NCBI GenBank assembly: GCA_944324965.1
Contig: CALUYH010000003.1
Coordinates: forward strand, 62,001-126,000
DNA length: 64,000 nucleotides
Reading direction: 5' to 3'
DNA from: Candidatus Avelusimicrobium gallinaceum
Lineage (GTDB): Bacteria > Elusimicrobiota > Elusimicrobia > Elusimicrobiales > Elusimicrobiaceae
Positions 26,104-34,866 of the stretch are shown here, in pieces (within the stretch, counting starts at the first letter, position 1; each line of letters starts with the position of its first letter). The position numbers and the translations under genes were made by a program. The notes beneath the pieces were generated by a model, which did not search any database, had not been told where the DNA came from, and saw only the letters and a list, made by a program, of their open reading frames with translations.

Positions 26104-26135
26104 ATTTAGTTCTTTCCTGTAAAAAGCAAAAAAGG

Positions 26136-26141
26136 TACAAT
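26136..26141 (+). promoter_or_regulatory. -10 box of uppS; predicted leaderless start
   Basis: TACAAT is followed by six bases (AAACAT) and the uppS ATG at 26148. No ribosome site fits in between and the -35 region is weak. Confidence 0.65.
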
Positions 26142-26147
26142 AAACAT

Positions 26148-26846
26148 ATGTCTACCCCCGCTTTAAACCCCGTTCCCGCGCACGTGGCCATCATTATGGA
26201 CGGCAACGGCCGCTGGGCCAAAGAACGGCACCTGCCGCGCCTGGCCGGGCACAATGCCGGGGCCAAAGCGGTGGAACGCACCTTAAAAGCAGCCCAAAAA
26301 GCGGGTGTAAAAATTTTAACGCTTTACGCCTTCTCTACGGAAAACTGGTCCCGCCCGCAGGACGAAATCAACGGCCTTTTTAAACTGTTGGAACAAACAC
26401 TGGACCGCTACACGCAAGACGCCGCCAAACACGGCCTGCGCCTGCTGATAAGCGGCGCGCGCGAACCGTTGCCGCCGGCCATTTTGGCCAAGATGGACCA
26501 CGCCGTTTCTTCCACGCAAAACAACCGGGAACTTACCTTAAATTTAGCCTTAAATTACGGCGCCCGGCAGGAAATCGTCCACGCGGTAAACGCACTGCTG
26601 GCGGAAGGGAAAACGGCCGTTTCCATGCAGGATATTTCCGCCCGCCTCTATCAGCCCCAACTGCCGGACCCGGAACTCATCATCCGCACGTCGGGCGAGG
26701 AGCGGCTGTCCAACTTTTTGCTGTGGCAGGCCGCATACAGCGAATTTTATTTTACCCCCGTCTTGTGGCCGGATTTTGACGAAACGGAATTTGAAAAAGC
26801 CCTTTCGTCCTACCGCACCCGCAAACGCCGGTTTGGAGGCGTATGA
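26148..26846 (+). CDS. uppS: Undecaprenyl diphosphate synthase
   Basis: Adds isopentenyl units in cis to farnesyl diphosphate, making the C55 carrier for peptidoglycan and LPS. The catalytic signature IIMDGNGRWAKERHLPRLAGH starts near residue 15, with Asp18 as the key acid, and the C-terminal block ELIIRTSGEERLSNFLLWQ is intact. Length 232 is normal. The ATG at 26148 is 6 nt after a -10 box. It heads a run with the alkD-like and GNAT genes, each overlapping the next by 4 nt. Confidence 0.96.
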   Translation: MSTPALNPVPAHVAIIMDGNGRWAKERHLPRLAGHNAGAKAVERTLKAAQKAGVKILTLYAFSTENWSRPQDEINGLFKLLEQTLDRYTQDAAKHGLRLLISGAREPLPPAILAKMDHAVSSTQNNRELTLNLALNYGARQEIVHAVNALLAEGKTAVSMQDISARLYQPQLPDPELIIRTSGEERLSNFLLWQAAYSEFYFTPVLWPDFDETEFEKALSSYRTRKRRFGGV

Positions 26847-27559
26847 CCACCCCGCTTATTCGTTCCCGCGCCGAAGAAATGATCCGGCGGATTAAACGTT
26901 TTTCGTCCCCCGCTTTCAAAAAGCAAATGGCGGACCGCTTTGGCATTTGCACGGACAAAGCACTGGGCACGCCCGTCACCACGCTGCGGGTGCTGGTAAA
27001 AGGCCTGCCGCGGCCGGACCAGGAACTGGCCGACGCCCTGTGGGAAAGCGGCATACACGAAGCGCGGATTATGGCCTCTATGCTGGCCGACCCCGCGCAA
27101 ATGACGCGCCAGAAGCTAGACGCGTGGGCCCAAGACCTCAACTCCTGGGACATTTGCGACTTGTGCGCCGGCAACTTGTTTGCCAAAGTCAAAAACCCTT
27201 TTAAACTGGCCGAACATTGGATTAAACGCGAGGAAGAATTCATCCGCCGCGCGGGCTTTGCGGTCATCTGCTCGCTGGCGGCGCCCCGTGCCAAAACCAA
27301 GGACGAGGACCTCATCAAAATGTTCCCGCTGATTAAAAACCACGCCTGCGACCCGCGGCCCATGGTGCACAAAGCGGTCAACTGGGCCTTGCGCAACATC
27401 GGCAAAAAGAACCCCCGCCTGACGCCCAAAGCGGTGGCCGTGGCCGAGGAAATTTTGGATTTGTACGCCGATAATAAATCCGCCCGCTGGGTGGCCAACA
27501 ACGCCCTGTGGGAGCTGAAAAACCCTAAAATTAAAGCAATGGTGGCCAAACGCAAATGA
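26843..27559 (+). CDS. AlkD-like DNA alkylation repair protein
   Basis: A 238-residue HEAT-like repeat protein of the DNA glycosylase AlkC/AlkD group, which removes N3/N7-alkylated purines. Family-like stretches are DALWESGIHEARIMASML, LNSWDICDLCAGNLF and KAVNWALRNIGKKNP. It overlaps uppS by 4 nt (ATGA), sitting inside a series that is usually uppS-cdsA. Enzyme activity is assigned by family only. Confidence 0.88.
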   Translation: MTTPLIRSRAEEMIRRIKRFSSPAFKKQMADRFGICTDKALGTPVTTLRVLVKGLPRPDQELADALWESGIHEARIMASMLADPAQMTRQKLDAWAQDLNSWDICDLCAGNLFAKVKNPFKLAEHWIKREEEFIRRAGFAVICSLAAPRAKTKDEDLIKMFPLIKNHACDPRPMVHKAVNWALRNIGKKNPRLTPKAVAVAEEILDLYADNKSARWVANNALWELKNPKIKAMVAKRK

Positions 27560-28074
27560 ACAACTTTCAAATCCGCACCGCCCGGCCCAACGATTTGCCG
27601 CGCATCAAACAAATCATCCGCCAGGCCAAAACGCTTTTAAAAGTCCGCCAGGTGGACCAATGGCAGGACGGCTACCCCAACGAAGAAATTTTGCAGGACG
27701 ACCTGGCCCGCGGCAAAGGCTACGTATTGGAAACCCGGGGCGAAGTGCACGGCTATTTTGCCCTGTCGTTTGAGGACGAAATTCCATACAGACGCATTGA
27801 ACAGGGTGCCTGGCTTACGGACGGGGCCTACTGCGTGCTGCACCGCTTTGCCCTGACGGAAAAACTGCGCGGCACGGGCGCCGCTATCAAAGTGCTGGAA
27901 TTTTGGGAGCAGGCCGCCCTGGCGCAACACATCTTTTCGCTCCGGGCCGACACCCACCCCCAAAACATTCCCATGCAGCACCTGCTGGCCCGGCGCGGGT
28001 TCACCAACTGCGGGATTATTTTCGTCCGCGCGCACCAGGCGCGCCACGCGTTTGAAAAAGCCCTCTGCCGCTAG
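27556..28074 (+). CDS. GNAT family N-acetyltransferase
   Basis: A 172-residue protein with the GNAT layout: an N-terminal strand-helix (IRTARPNDLPRIKQIIRQAK), a central beta region (YVLETRGEVHGYFALSF), the acetyl-CoA-binding block (RFALTEKLRGTGAAIKVLEF) and an end-of-domain NIPMQHLLARRGF. The substrate cannot be told. It overlaps the AlkD-like gene by 4 nt, so it belongs to the uppS transcript, while cdsA downstream has its own promoter. Confidence 0.85.
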   Translation: MNNFQIRTARPNDLPRIKQIIRQAKTLLKVRQVDQWQDGYPNEEILQDDLARGKGYVLETRGEVHGYFALSFEDEIPYRRIEQGAWLTDGAYCVLHRFALTEKLRGTGAAIKVLEFWEQAALAQHIFSLRADTHPQNIPMQHLLARRGFTNCGIIFVRAHQARHAFEKALCR

Positions 28075-28119
28075 TTTTTCCCCCGTTGTTTTGCACGAGA
28101 TAAACCCGCCTAAATATAG

Positions 28120-28125
28120 TAAAAT
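28120..28125 (+). promoter_or_regulatory. -10 box of cdsA operon; predicted leaderless start
   Basis: TAAAAT is followed by six bases (AAAGAT) and the cdsA ATG at 28132. No ribosome site is available upstream of the ATG. Confidence 0.6.
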
Positions 28126-28131
28126 AAAGAT

Positions 28132-28950
28132 ATGCTATTACCTAGAATTTTAACCGCCCTGATTGGGATTCCCGTTGTATTGGCCGCCATCCACTTTGGC
28201 GGCGTGATTTACATGGCTTTTGTGGGCTGTGTAATTTTGCTGTGCCTGTACGAATACGGCCTGGTGCTTACCGCCGGCAAAAAACCGGTGCATATGTTCA
28301 GCCTGGTTTTCTTCGGGCTGCTGATGGCCGTGGTGGCCATTTTGGGCCGCACGCCGACGGAAATCGTCAGCCTGCCGGATAATTTGTATCCGTTTGCGAT
28401 GAGCGTGGTGATTTTTGGCGTTTTGCTGGTGGAAATTCTCACCCCCAAACGCTCCTGGGACCGCGTCTGCAACACCTTTACGGGCGTGTTTTTAATTCCG
28501 TGGTCGCTGGCGCACCTGGTCAACCTGCGCGACATCGCTACCTACGGCGAATACTTAACGCTGTTTATGATTATCACCGTCTGGGTAAGCGATACGGGCG
28601 CGTATTTCTGCGGCCGCTTTTTGGGGCGCCACAAACTCAACCAGGAAGTCAGCCCCAAGAAAACCTGGGAAGGCGCCGTCGGCGGTACGCTGTTGGCGGT
28701 GGGCGGTGCGGTGCTGATGCGGCATTTGTTCCTGTCCACGCTGTTTTCCGTCAAGGAAGCTGTTTTGATGGGTTTACTGGTGGCCGTGGTGGGCCAAGTG
28801 TCCGACCTGGCCGAATCCGTCATCAAACGCTCCACGGGCGTGAAAGATTCTTCCAACCTGCTCCCGGGCCACGGCGGCTTTTTGGACCGCTTTGATTCCT
28901 ACTTGCTGCTGACGCCGTTATTTTATTACGTGGTGCTCTATACGTTATGA
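28132..28950 (+). CDS. cdsA: Phosphatidate cytidylyltransferase
   Basis: Makes CDP-diacylglycerol from phosphatidate and CTP in the inner membrane. About seven to eight hydrophobic helices are visible and the C-terminal CDS signature is complete (KRSTGVKDSSNLLPGHGG then DRFDS), with SPKKTWEGAVGG before it. Length 272 is usual. The ATG lies 6 nt after a -10 box. dxr starts within its last codons (4-nt overlap). Confidence 0.96.
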   Translation: MLLPRILTALIGIPVVLAAIHFGGVIYMAFVGCVILLCLYEYGLVLTAGKKPVHMFSLVFFGLLMAVVAILGRTPTEIVSLPDNLYPFAMSVVIFGVLLVEILTPKRSWDRVCNTFTGVFLIPWSLAHLVNLRDIATYGEYLTLFMIITVWVSDTGAYFCGRFLGRHKLNQEVSPKKTWEGAVGGTLLAVGGAVLMRHLFLSTLFSVKEAVLMGLLVAVVGQVSDLAESVIKRSTGVKDSSNLLPGHGGFLDRFDSYLLLTPLFYYVVLYTL

Positions 28951-30146
28951 AAAACATCGTCATTTTGGGTTCCACGGGTTCTATCGGCACCTCGTCGCTG
29001 GACGTAATTGCCCGCCTGGGCAAAGACTACCGGGTGATGGGCCTTTCCGCCAACAACAATACCGAACTTTTTTTAAAACAGCTCCACACCTTTAAGCCGC
29101 GCTTTGCGGCCGTATTAAATCCGGCCAGTTACGAAAAAATCAAGAACCAGATTCCGCAAGGCACCCGTTTGCTGCCGCCGGAAATTGAAAGCCTGATGTT
29201 TATGGCCTCTTTGCCCACGGCCAATTTGATTATCAGCGGCGTGGTGGGCGCGGTCGGCTTTCAGCCGCTGGTCAGCGCCATCAAGGCCGGCAAAACCATT
29301 GCCCTGGCCAACAAAGAGCCCATGGTAATGGCCGGCAAAACCCTGATGAAAGAATGCGAACGCTGGGAAGCCGCCATCCTGCCGGTGGACAGCGAACCTT
29401 CGGCCATTTTCCAGTGCTTAAGCGGTATGGCCGACGAATACGAATACACCAAGCTGGAGCCTCAAATTTCCCGCGTATTTTTGACCGCCTCCGGCGGGCC
29501 GTTTGCCAAGCGCAAAGCTGCGCTTTCCACCGTCACCCCCGGCGAGGCGTTAAACCACCCGCGCTGGCGGATGGGCAAAAAAATCACCATAGACTCCGCC
29601 ACCCTGATGAACAAAGGGTTTGAGTCCATTGAAATTATGAATTTGTTCGGCCTGCCCGAAGAAAAGGTGCAAATCGTTATCCATCCGCAATCTATTGTGC
29701 ACTCGGCGGTGGAATTTAACGACGGGGCCATTTTGGCCCAACTGGGCGAGCCCGATATGCGCGTGCCGATTCAATACGCCATCACCTACCCGCACCGCGC
29801 GCCCGGCCCGGTGAAAAAACTCAACTTGTTTGAAGTCGCCAAGCTGGAATTTTTTGAACCGGATTTGGACCGTTTTCCGTGCCTGGATTTGGCGCTGGCG
29901 GCGGCACGCAAAGGCGGCATTCTGCCGGCCGTGTTAAGCGCGGCGGACGAAATTGCCGTGGACGCGTTTTTAAAGGAACAAATCAAATTTACCGATATCG
30001 CCAAACTGGTCTACACGGTGCTCAAAGCGGCCCCCGTCACCCGCGGGGACGCCACCTTGAACCAGGCCCTGGAGGCCGACCGCTGGGCGCGGGAAGCCGC
30101 CCAAGCCTGCCTGCAGGAAAAGACCTATAAAAAGGCCGTCATTTAG
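28947..30146 (+). CDS. dxr: 1-deoxy-D-xylulose 5-phosphate reductoisomerase
   Basis: Second step of the MEP isoprenoid pathway, NADPH-dependent. The nucleotide site LGSTGSIGTSSLDVI, ANKEPMVMAG and the metal/substrate motif PVDSE are present, and the 399-residue length is normal. In the usual PVDSEH motif the final His (His153 in E. coli) is replaced by Pro (PVDSEPSAIFQ, near 29385-29415). Later motifs (GKKITIDSATLMNKGFE, HPQSIVHS) are intact. Operon order cdsA-dxr-rseP-ispG-proS is common. IspG of the same pathway follows two genes later. Confidence 0.96.
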   Translation: MKNIVILGSTGSIGTSSLDVIARLGKDYRVMGLSANNNTELFLKQLHTFKPRFAAVLNPASYEKIKNQIPQGTRLLPPEIESLMFMASLPTANLIISGVVGAVGFQPLVSAIKAGKTIALANKEPMVMAGKTLMKECERWEAAILPVDSEPSAIFQCLSGMADEYEYTKLEPQISRVFLTASGGPFAKRKAALSTVTPGEALNHPRWRMGKKITIDSATLMNKGFESIEIMNLFGLPEEKVQIVIHPQSIVHSAVEFNDGAILAQLGEPDMRVPIQYAITYPHRAPGPVKKLNLFEVAKLEFFEPDLDRFPCLDLALAAARKGGILPAVLSAADEIAVDAFLKEQIKFTDIAKLVYTVLKAAPVTRGDATLNQALEADRWAREAAQACLQEKTYKKAVI

Positions 30147-30154
30147 GAGAAAAT

Positions 30155-31282
30155 ATGCTTTTATCCATTATTGCCGTTATCGTCGTGCTCAGCCCGATTG
30201 TCATCATCCACGAGTTCGGGCACTACCTGGCCTGCCGCTTAACGGGCATCCGCGTGCAGGAATTTGCCTTCGGGTTCGGCAAAATTCTGTGGCATAAAAA
30301 AGTGGGCGATACGGACTATCAAGTCCGCGCCATTCCGTTTGGCGGGTTTGTGGAACCCGCGGGCCCGATGTTCCACCCGCAGGACGCCCCGGAACCGCCC
30401 AAACCGTACGAGTTTGCGGCCAAGCCCTGGTATGCCAAGTTTTTTATGGTGGTCAACGGGGCGCTGTTTAACTATGTGCTGGCGGCGTTGATTTTCGGCG
30501 TGCTGATTTACATTCAGGGCATGCCGGAAACGGACCCCGTCAAACTCCCCGCCGCCGTAGGCGCCGTAGCCAAAGGCTATCCCGCCGAAAAATTGGATTT
30601 AAAAGAGGGTGATATCATCCGCCAAATTAACGGCACCGACATCGCCAACTGGAAAGACTTAACCTTGGCAATGGCTGCACGCAAAGGCGACGTAGTGCTG
30701 ACCTACGAACGTGACGGACAAACGCTGACGGCCACCGTAAAAGACGGCGATTTTAAAGAAAACGCCCCCACCGTGCTGGGCATTACGGTCAACCCCACCT
30801 TCAAAAAAGTCCCGCTGTGGAAGGCCGCCGGCCTGGGCGTGTATCAGTGCTACTACTGGACGAAATTTTCCCTCTCTTCGCTGGCCCAAAGTTTTACGCA
30901 AAAGAAAGCGCCCGAACTGGCCGGGCCCATTGGCATTGTGAACATCATCCACCAATCGGTGCACCGCAGTTTATTTGATTTCGTGTTTTTGATTGCCATG
31001 TTGTCCCTGGCGGTAGGGATGTTCAACCTGTTCCCGATTCCGATACTGGACGGCGGATACGCCCTGGTATTTTTGTGGGAAGGATTGACCAAAAAACTGC
31101 CGACGGAAAAAATGCTCAACCAGGCGGCCAATGTGGGGCTGTTTATCCTGCTGCTGCTGGTGGTGTATGCATCGTACTCGGACATCAAACGCATTTTCTT
31201 TACACCCAAAACGGCCGCCGCTGTAACCCAAACGCAGGACGGCGGAACCCAACCCGCGGAGGCGGAACATGTACAAGACTAG
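30155..31282 (+). CDS. rseP: RseP-type intramembrane zinc metalloprotease
   Basis: Site-2 protease family. The zinc motif HEFGH is at residues 19-23 in the first membrane helix, a PDZ domain occupies roughly residues 120-210 (DLKEGDIIRQINGTDIANWK), and the second metal-binding motif appears as FPIPILDGGYAL in a C-terminal helix. In E. coli RseP cleaves the anti-sigma factor RseA and leftover signal peptides; the target here is unknown. An AGGAG site precedes the ATG, and the end overlaps ispG by 14 nt. Confidence 0.95.
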   Translation: MLLSIIAVIVVLSPIVIIHEFGHYLACRLTGIRVQEFAFGFGKILWHKKVGDTDYQVRAIPFGGFVEPAGPMFHPQDAPEPPKPYEFAAKPWYAKFFMVVNGALFNYVLAALIFGVLIYIQGMPETDPVKLPAAVGAVAKGYPAEKLDLKEGDIIRQINGTDIANWKDLTLAMAARKGDVVLTYERDGQTLTATVKDGDFKENAPTVLGITVNPTFKKVPLWKAAGLGVYQCYYWTKFSLSSLAQSFTQKKAPELAGPIGIVNIIHQSVHRSLFDFVFLIAMLSLAVGMFNLFPIPILDGGYALVFLWEGLTKKLPTEKMLNQAANVGLFILLLLVVYASYSDIKRIFFTPKTAAAVTQTQDGGTQPAEAEHVQD

Positions 31283-32351
31283 AGAAGTAAAAGTAGGCCC
31301 GTATATTTTAGGCTCCGGCCACCCCGTACGCGTGCAAAGCATGTGCAATACCGACACGCGCGACGCCCTGGCCACGGCCGCCCAAATCAACCTGCTGGAG
31401 GACGCCGGCTGCGAAATCAACCGCGTGGCCGTGCCCGATATGCAGGCCGCACAAGCCATCGGCGAAATTAAAAAACGCATTCACTCCCCCCTGGTGGCGG
31501 ATATTCACTTTGATTATAAACTCGCCCTGGAAGCCATCAAACAAGGCGTGGACAAAGTACGCATCAACCCCGGCAACATCGGCGCGGTGGAAAACACCAA
31601 GGAAGTCGTAAAAGCCGCCAAGGACGCCGGCGTGGCCATCCGCATCGGCGTGAACGCGGGGAGCGTGAAGTACCTGAAAAGCGTGCAGGGCAAAATGGAT
31701 TTGTCCGACGAAAAATGGGCCGAAGTAATGGTGAACGAAGCCCTGGAACAAGCCAACATTTTGGAGCAGTTAAACTTTAAAGATGTGGTAGTGTCGCTTA
31801 AGTCGGATAATTTTAAACGCACGGTGCTGGCCAACGAATTATTCGCTAAACAAAGCGATATTCCGCTGCACATCGGGCTGACCGAAGCGGGCAGCTTTTT
31901 AAGCGGCACGGTAAAAAGCGCCGTGGCGCTGGGGACGCTCTTGCAAAAAGGCATTGGCGCCACGATACGCGTATCGCTGACGGAAGACCCGCGCATGCAG
32001 GTGCGCACCGCGTACGAAATTTTAAAAGCGCTCGGCCTGCGCGAATACGGCCCGAATTTGATTTCCTGCCCCACCTGCGGCCGCACGCAAGTGGACGTGA
32101 CGGGCACCGTGCACGTACTGGAAGACAAAATCTATTCCGACAAAGCGCTCCTGCAAAAAGCCACCGGGCTTAAAATTGCCGTGATGGGATGCGTGGTAAA
32201 CGGCCCGGGCGAAGCGCGCGACGCCGACTTCGGCATTGCCGGCGGCAAAGGCGAAGGCCTGTACTTTGAACACGGGCAGACGATGTTCAAACTCCCCCAG
32301 GAAAAATGGGTAGATTTTTTAATTCAAAAAATTAAAGACTGGAAAAAATAA
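31269..32351 (+). CDS. ispG: 4-hydroxy-3-methylbut-2-enyl diphosphate synthase
   Basis: MEP pathway iron-sulfur enzyme that makes HMBPP. The N-terminal barrel starts VKVGPYILGSGHPVRVQSMCNTDT-like (near residue 8) and the C-terminal cluster Cys residues appear in SCPTCGRTQVD and in MGCVVNGPGEARDADFGIAG. At 360 residues it is the short, two-domain bacterial form. It overlaps rseP by 14 nt. An AGGCGGAAC site lies before its ATG. Confidence 0.97.
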   Translation: MYKTREVKVGPYILGSGHPVRVQSMCNTDTRDALATAAQINLLEDAGCEINRVAVPDMQAAQAIGEIKKRIHSPLVADIHFDYKLALEAIKQGVDKVRINPGNIGAVENTKEVVKAAKDAGVAIRIGVNAGSVKYLKSVQGKMDLSDEKWAEVMVNEALEQANILEQLNFKDVVVSLKSDNFKRTVLANELFAKQSDIPLHIGLTEAGSFLSGTVKSAVALGTLLQKGIGATIRVSLTEDPRMQVRTAYEILKALGLREYGPNLISCPTCGRTQVDVTGTVHVLEDKIYSDKALLQKATGLKIAVMGCVVNGPGEARDADFGIAGGKGEGLYFEHGQTMFKLPQEKWVDFLIQKIKDWKK

Positions 32352-32366
32352 AAAGGATATTACAAA

Positions 32367-34091
32367 ATGAAACTCTCACAGTATTATTTGCCTACCTTAA
32401 AAGAAGCGCCAAAAGACGCCGATACGCTTTCGGCCAAATTAATGATTCGCGCGGGGCTCATCCGCAAAGTGGCCAGCGGCCTGTACGAATGGCTGCCGCT
32501 GGGGCTTAGAGTGCTTAAAAAAGTGGAAAACATCGTGCGCGAAGAAATGGACCGCGCCGGCGCGTGCGAAGTGTGGCTGCCGTTAGTACAGCCCAAAGAA
32601 CTCTGGGAAGAAAGCGGCCGCTGGACGTACTACGGCAAGGAACTGTTGCGCTTTGCCGACCGCAAAGACGCCGAATTCTGCTTTGCCCCCACCGCCGAAG
32701 AAGTGATGACGGACCTGGTGAAAAAGGACACGACTTCCTACAAGCAACTCCCCTTCTGCCTCTACCAGTTCGGCACCAAATTCCGCGACGAAATCCGCCC
32801 CCGCTTTGGCGTGATGCGCGCGCGCGAATTCTATATGAAGGACGCCTATTCCTTTGCTGCCAACGACGAAGGCGCCAACGAATGGTACCAAAAAATGTAC
32901 GACGCCTATCAGCGCATTTTTACGCGCTGCGGGTTTGAATTCAAAGCCGTAGAGGCCGACACCGGCGCCATCGGCGGGAACTTTTCGCACGAATTTATGG
33001 TATTGGCCGACACTGGCGAGGACGCCATTGCCAACTGCCCGTCCTGCGGCTACGCCGCCAATACGGAAAAGGCCGAAATCCAGGCCCCGGCGGAAATTAC
33101 CATCAACGAAGCCGATTTAAAACCGATGGAAAAGCGCTCCACCCCCAAGGCTTACACCATTGAAGACGTGGCCAATATGCTCCACGTGCCCACCTCGCAA
33201 TTAATCAAACTGTTGGTGTTCACCGCCGACGGTAAACCCGTGGTGGCGTTGGTGCGCGGGGACCACGAATTAAACGAATTTAAATTCAAAGCCCTCTTAA
33301 AATGCAACGAGCTGGAAAAAGCGTCCGAAGAAGTCTACACCCAGGTAACGGGTTCGTTTGTGGGCTTTGCGGGTGCGCAGGGGCTGAAAGAGAAAAACCC
33401 GTCTGTTATGATTTACGCCGATAACTACGTCAAAAACATCGTAAACGGCGTTTCCGGCGGGAACGAAAAAGACGTCCACACCATTAACGTCACCCCCCGC
33501 CGCGACATTACCGTAGACGTATATGCCGACCTGAAAATGGCCTCCGCCGGCGATAAATGCGCACGCTGCGGCCACGAATTTACCTTCACCCGCGGCATCG
33601 AAGCGGGGCACGTGTTCAAATTGGGCACCAAATACTCCGCCGCCATGGGAGCCACCTTCCTGGATGAAAACCAAACCGCCAAACCGATGATTATGGGTTG
33701 CTACGGCATTGGCATCAGCCGCGTGGTGGCCGCCGCCATTGAGCAATCCCACGACGAAAACGGCATCATTTGGCCCGCGCCGCTGGCCCCGTTTGATGTG
33801 GCGCTGGTTGCCATTGACTATGCGTCCAACCCCGAGGTCAAAAAACACGCGGACGAAATCACCGCCCAGCTGGAAAAAGCGGGCCTGTCCGTCCTGTTGG
33901 ACGACCGTGACGAACGCGCCGGCATTAAGTTTAAAGATATGGACTTAATCGGCCTGCCGCACCGCCTGGTGGTCAGCAGCCGCACCGTAAAAGACGGCCA
34001 GTGCGAATATAAGAAGCGTACTGATAAAGACGCCGTCCGCTGGAATTTGGACGAAGCCGCCGCCAAGCTGCTGCAAGTCGTCGGGAAATAA
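32367..34091 (+). CDS. proS: Prolyl-tRNA synthetase
   Basis: Class II synthetase of the bacterial type, 574 residues, with an inserted editing domain between motifs 2 and 3 (around residues 225-400). Seen are ASGLYEWLPLGLRVLKKV near the start, motif 2 (FRDEIRPRFGVMRAREFYMK) and motif 3 (MGCYGIGISRVVAAAIEQ), then the anticodon-binding domain. It ends the cdsA-dxr-rseP-ispG-proS series and follows ispG by 15 nt with an AAGGA site. Confidence 0.97.
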   Translation: MKLSQYYLPTLKEAPKDADTLSAKLMIRAGLIRKVASGLYEWLPLGLRVLKKVENIVREEMDRAGACEVWLPLVQPKELWEESGRWTYYGKELLRFADRKDAEFCFAPTAEEVMTDLVKKDTTSYKQLPFCLYQFGTKFRDEIRPRFGVMRAREFYMKDAYSFAANDEGANEWYQKMYDAYQRIFTRCGFEFKAVEADTGAIGGNFSHEFMVLADTGEDAIANCPSCGYAANTEKAEIQAPAEITINEADLKPMEKRSTPKAYTIEDVANMLHVPTSQLIKLLVFTADGKPVVALVRGDHELNEFKFKALLKCNELEKASEEVYTQVTGSFVGFAGAQGLKEKNPSVMIYADNYVKNIVNGVSGGNEKDVHTINVTPRRDITVDVYADLKMASAGDKCARCGHEFTFTRGIEAGHVFKLGTKYSAAMGATFLDENQTAKPMIMGCYGIGISRVVAAAIEQSHDENGIIWPAPLAPFDVALVAIDYASNPEVKKHADEITAQLEKAGLSVLLDDRDERAGIKFKDMDLIGLPHRLVVSSRTVKDGQCEYKKRTDKDAVRWNLDEAAAKLLQVVGK

Positions 34092-34106
34092 ATCTGCCGG
34101 ATAAAC

Positions 34107-34141
34107 AAAAAGGAACACGCGGTATGCGTGTTCCTTTTTTT
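34107..34141 (+). terminator. Terminator of the cdsA-proS operon
   Basis: Stem AGGAACACGC/GCGTGTTCCT followed by eight T residues and ATG. Confidence 0.88.
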
Positions 34142-34241
34142 ATGCCTCATGCATGCTGGCCCCGGGGTTACATTTCCGGTGTTTTGCCGCCCGCACGTCG
34201 GGTTCGTTGCCCCCGCAGCCGCGCCAAGTAAATTACCCAAT

Positions 34242-34272
34242 AAAAAACCCCGGACATGAGTCCGGGGTTTTT
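34242..34272. terminator. Terminator of the 34.3-kb pilin gene, symmetrical
   Basis: Stem ACCCCGGAC/GTCCGGGGT with A-tract and T-tract on either side, 20 nt after the pilin stop on the minus strand. Confidence 0.8.
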
Positions 34273-34291
34273 ATGTATTTACACAAAGCAA

Positions 34292-34762
34292 TTAATTGCT
34301 CACCGTCGTCCAGCCTTGCGCTTCCAAGCTGCTGCATACCGCACGGCCGACGCGGGTGCCCAGCGGATAGCAGTTGCGGACGTAGGTTCCGTCGTCGTTG
34401 CGGATCAGCATCCATTTATAAGTATTATCACCGGACCCCAGCCTTTCCCCGTAAGCAATCGTCACACTGCCCGGCACGCGCAGAGCGGCCAATTCGTACT
34501 TAAAATTTTTGGTTTGGCAGACCTTGCCCGAGCAGGTAGCATCGGGGATGGTATAGAGGTCTTTCCACGTGGAATACATTTGGTTGCGGTAAGTCAGCTT
34601 CCACATCTGGTCCCCCTGGATGATATTGCGCACGTTGGACACCATTTCCGCCGAGCGGGCTTTTTCAATCGCCACGGTATACTGCGGCAGCGCCACCGAA
34701 GACAAAATCCCGATAATCAATACGACCACCATTAATTCGATTAACGTAAAACCCTTCGTCAT
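34292..34762 (-). CDS. Type IV pilin-like protein (156 aa)
   Basis: The N-terminus MTKGFTLIELMVVVLIIGIL is a class III (type IV pilin/pseudopilin) signal: a short basic leader, Gly4 as the prepilin peptidase site, Phe as first mature residue and Glu5 of the mature protein, then a hydrophobic helix. The C-terminal head has paired Cys (CSGKVC and later NCYPLG...AVCSS) that may form disulfides. A GGAGG site precedes the ATG. No pilus assembly gene is nearby. Whether it is a major pilin, a minor pilin or a secretion pseudopilin cannot be told. Confidence 0.9.
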   Translation of the reverse strand: MTKGFTLIELMVVVLIIGILSSVALPQYTVAIEKARSAEMVSNVRNIIQGDQMWKLTYRNQMYSTWKDLYTIPDATCSGKVCQTKNFKYELAALRVPGSVTIAYGERLGSGDNTYKWMLIRNDDGTYVRNCYPLGTRVGRAVCSSLEAQGWTTVSN

Positions 34763-34779
34763 AAAAAACCTCCTAAAAG

Positions 34780-34796
34780 TTAGTTATAGTTTAAAT
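34780..34796 (-). promoter_or_regulatory. Pilin promoter element shared with the 42.1-kb pilin gene
   Basis: The minus strand carries ATTTAAACTATAACTAA, including a -10-like TATAAC, about 20-35 nt before the pilin start. Exactly the same 17 bases precede the pilin at 41647-42147 (at 42193-42209). Confidence 0.55.
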
Positions 34797-34854
34797 TTTT
34801 TCTGCCTAAAAATCAAGGGATTTGCCCGCCCCACACTTTTCCCCCGCAATAAGC

Positions 34855-34860
34855 TACAAT
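34855..34860 (+). promoter_or_regulatory. -10 box of thioesterase gene; predicted leaderless start
   Basis: TACAAT (context AAGCTACAAT) ends six bases before the ATG at 34867; the interval ACCTGT has no ribosome site. Confidence 0.65.
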
Positions 34861-34866
34861 ACCTGT

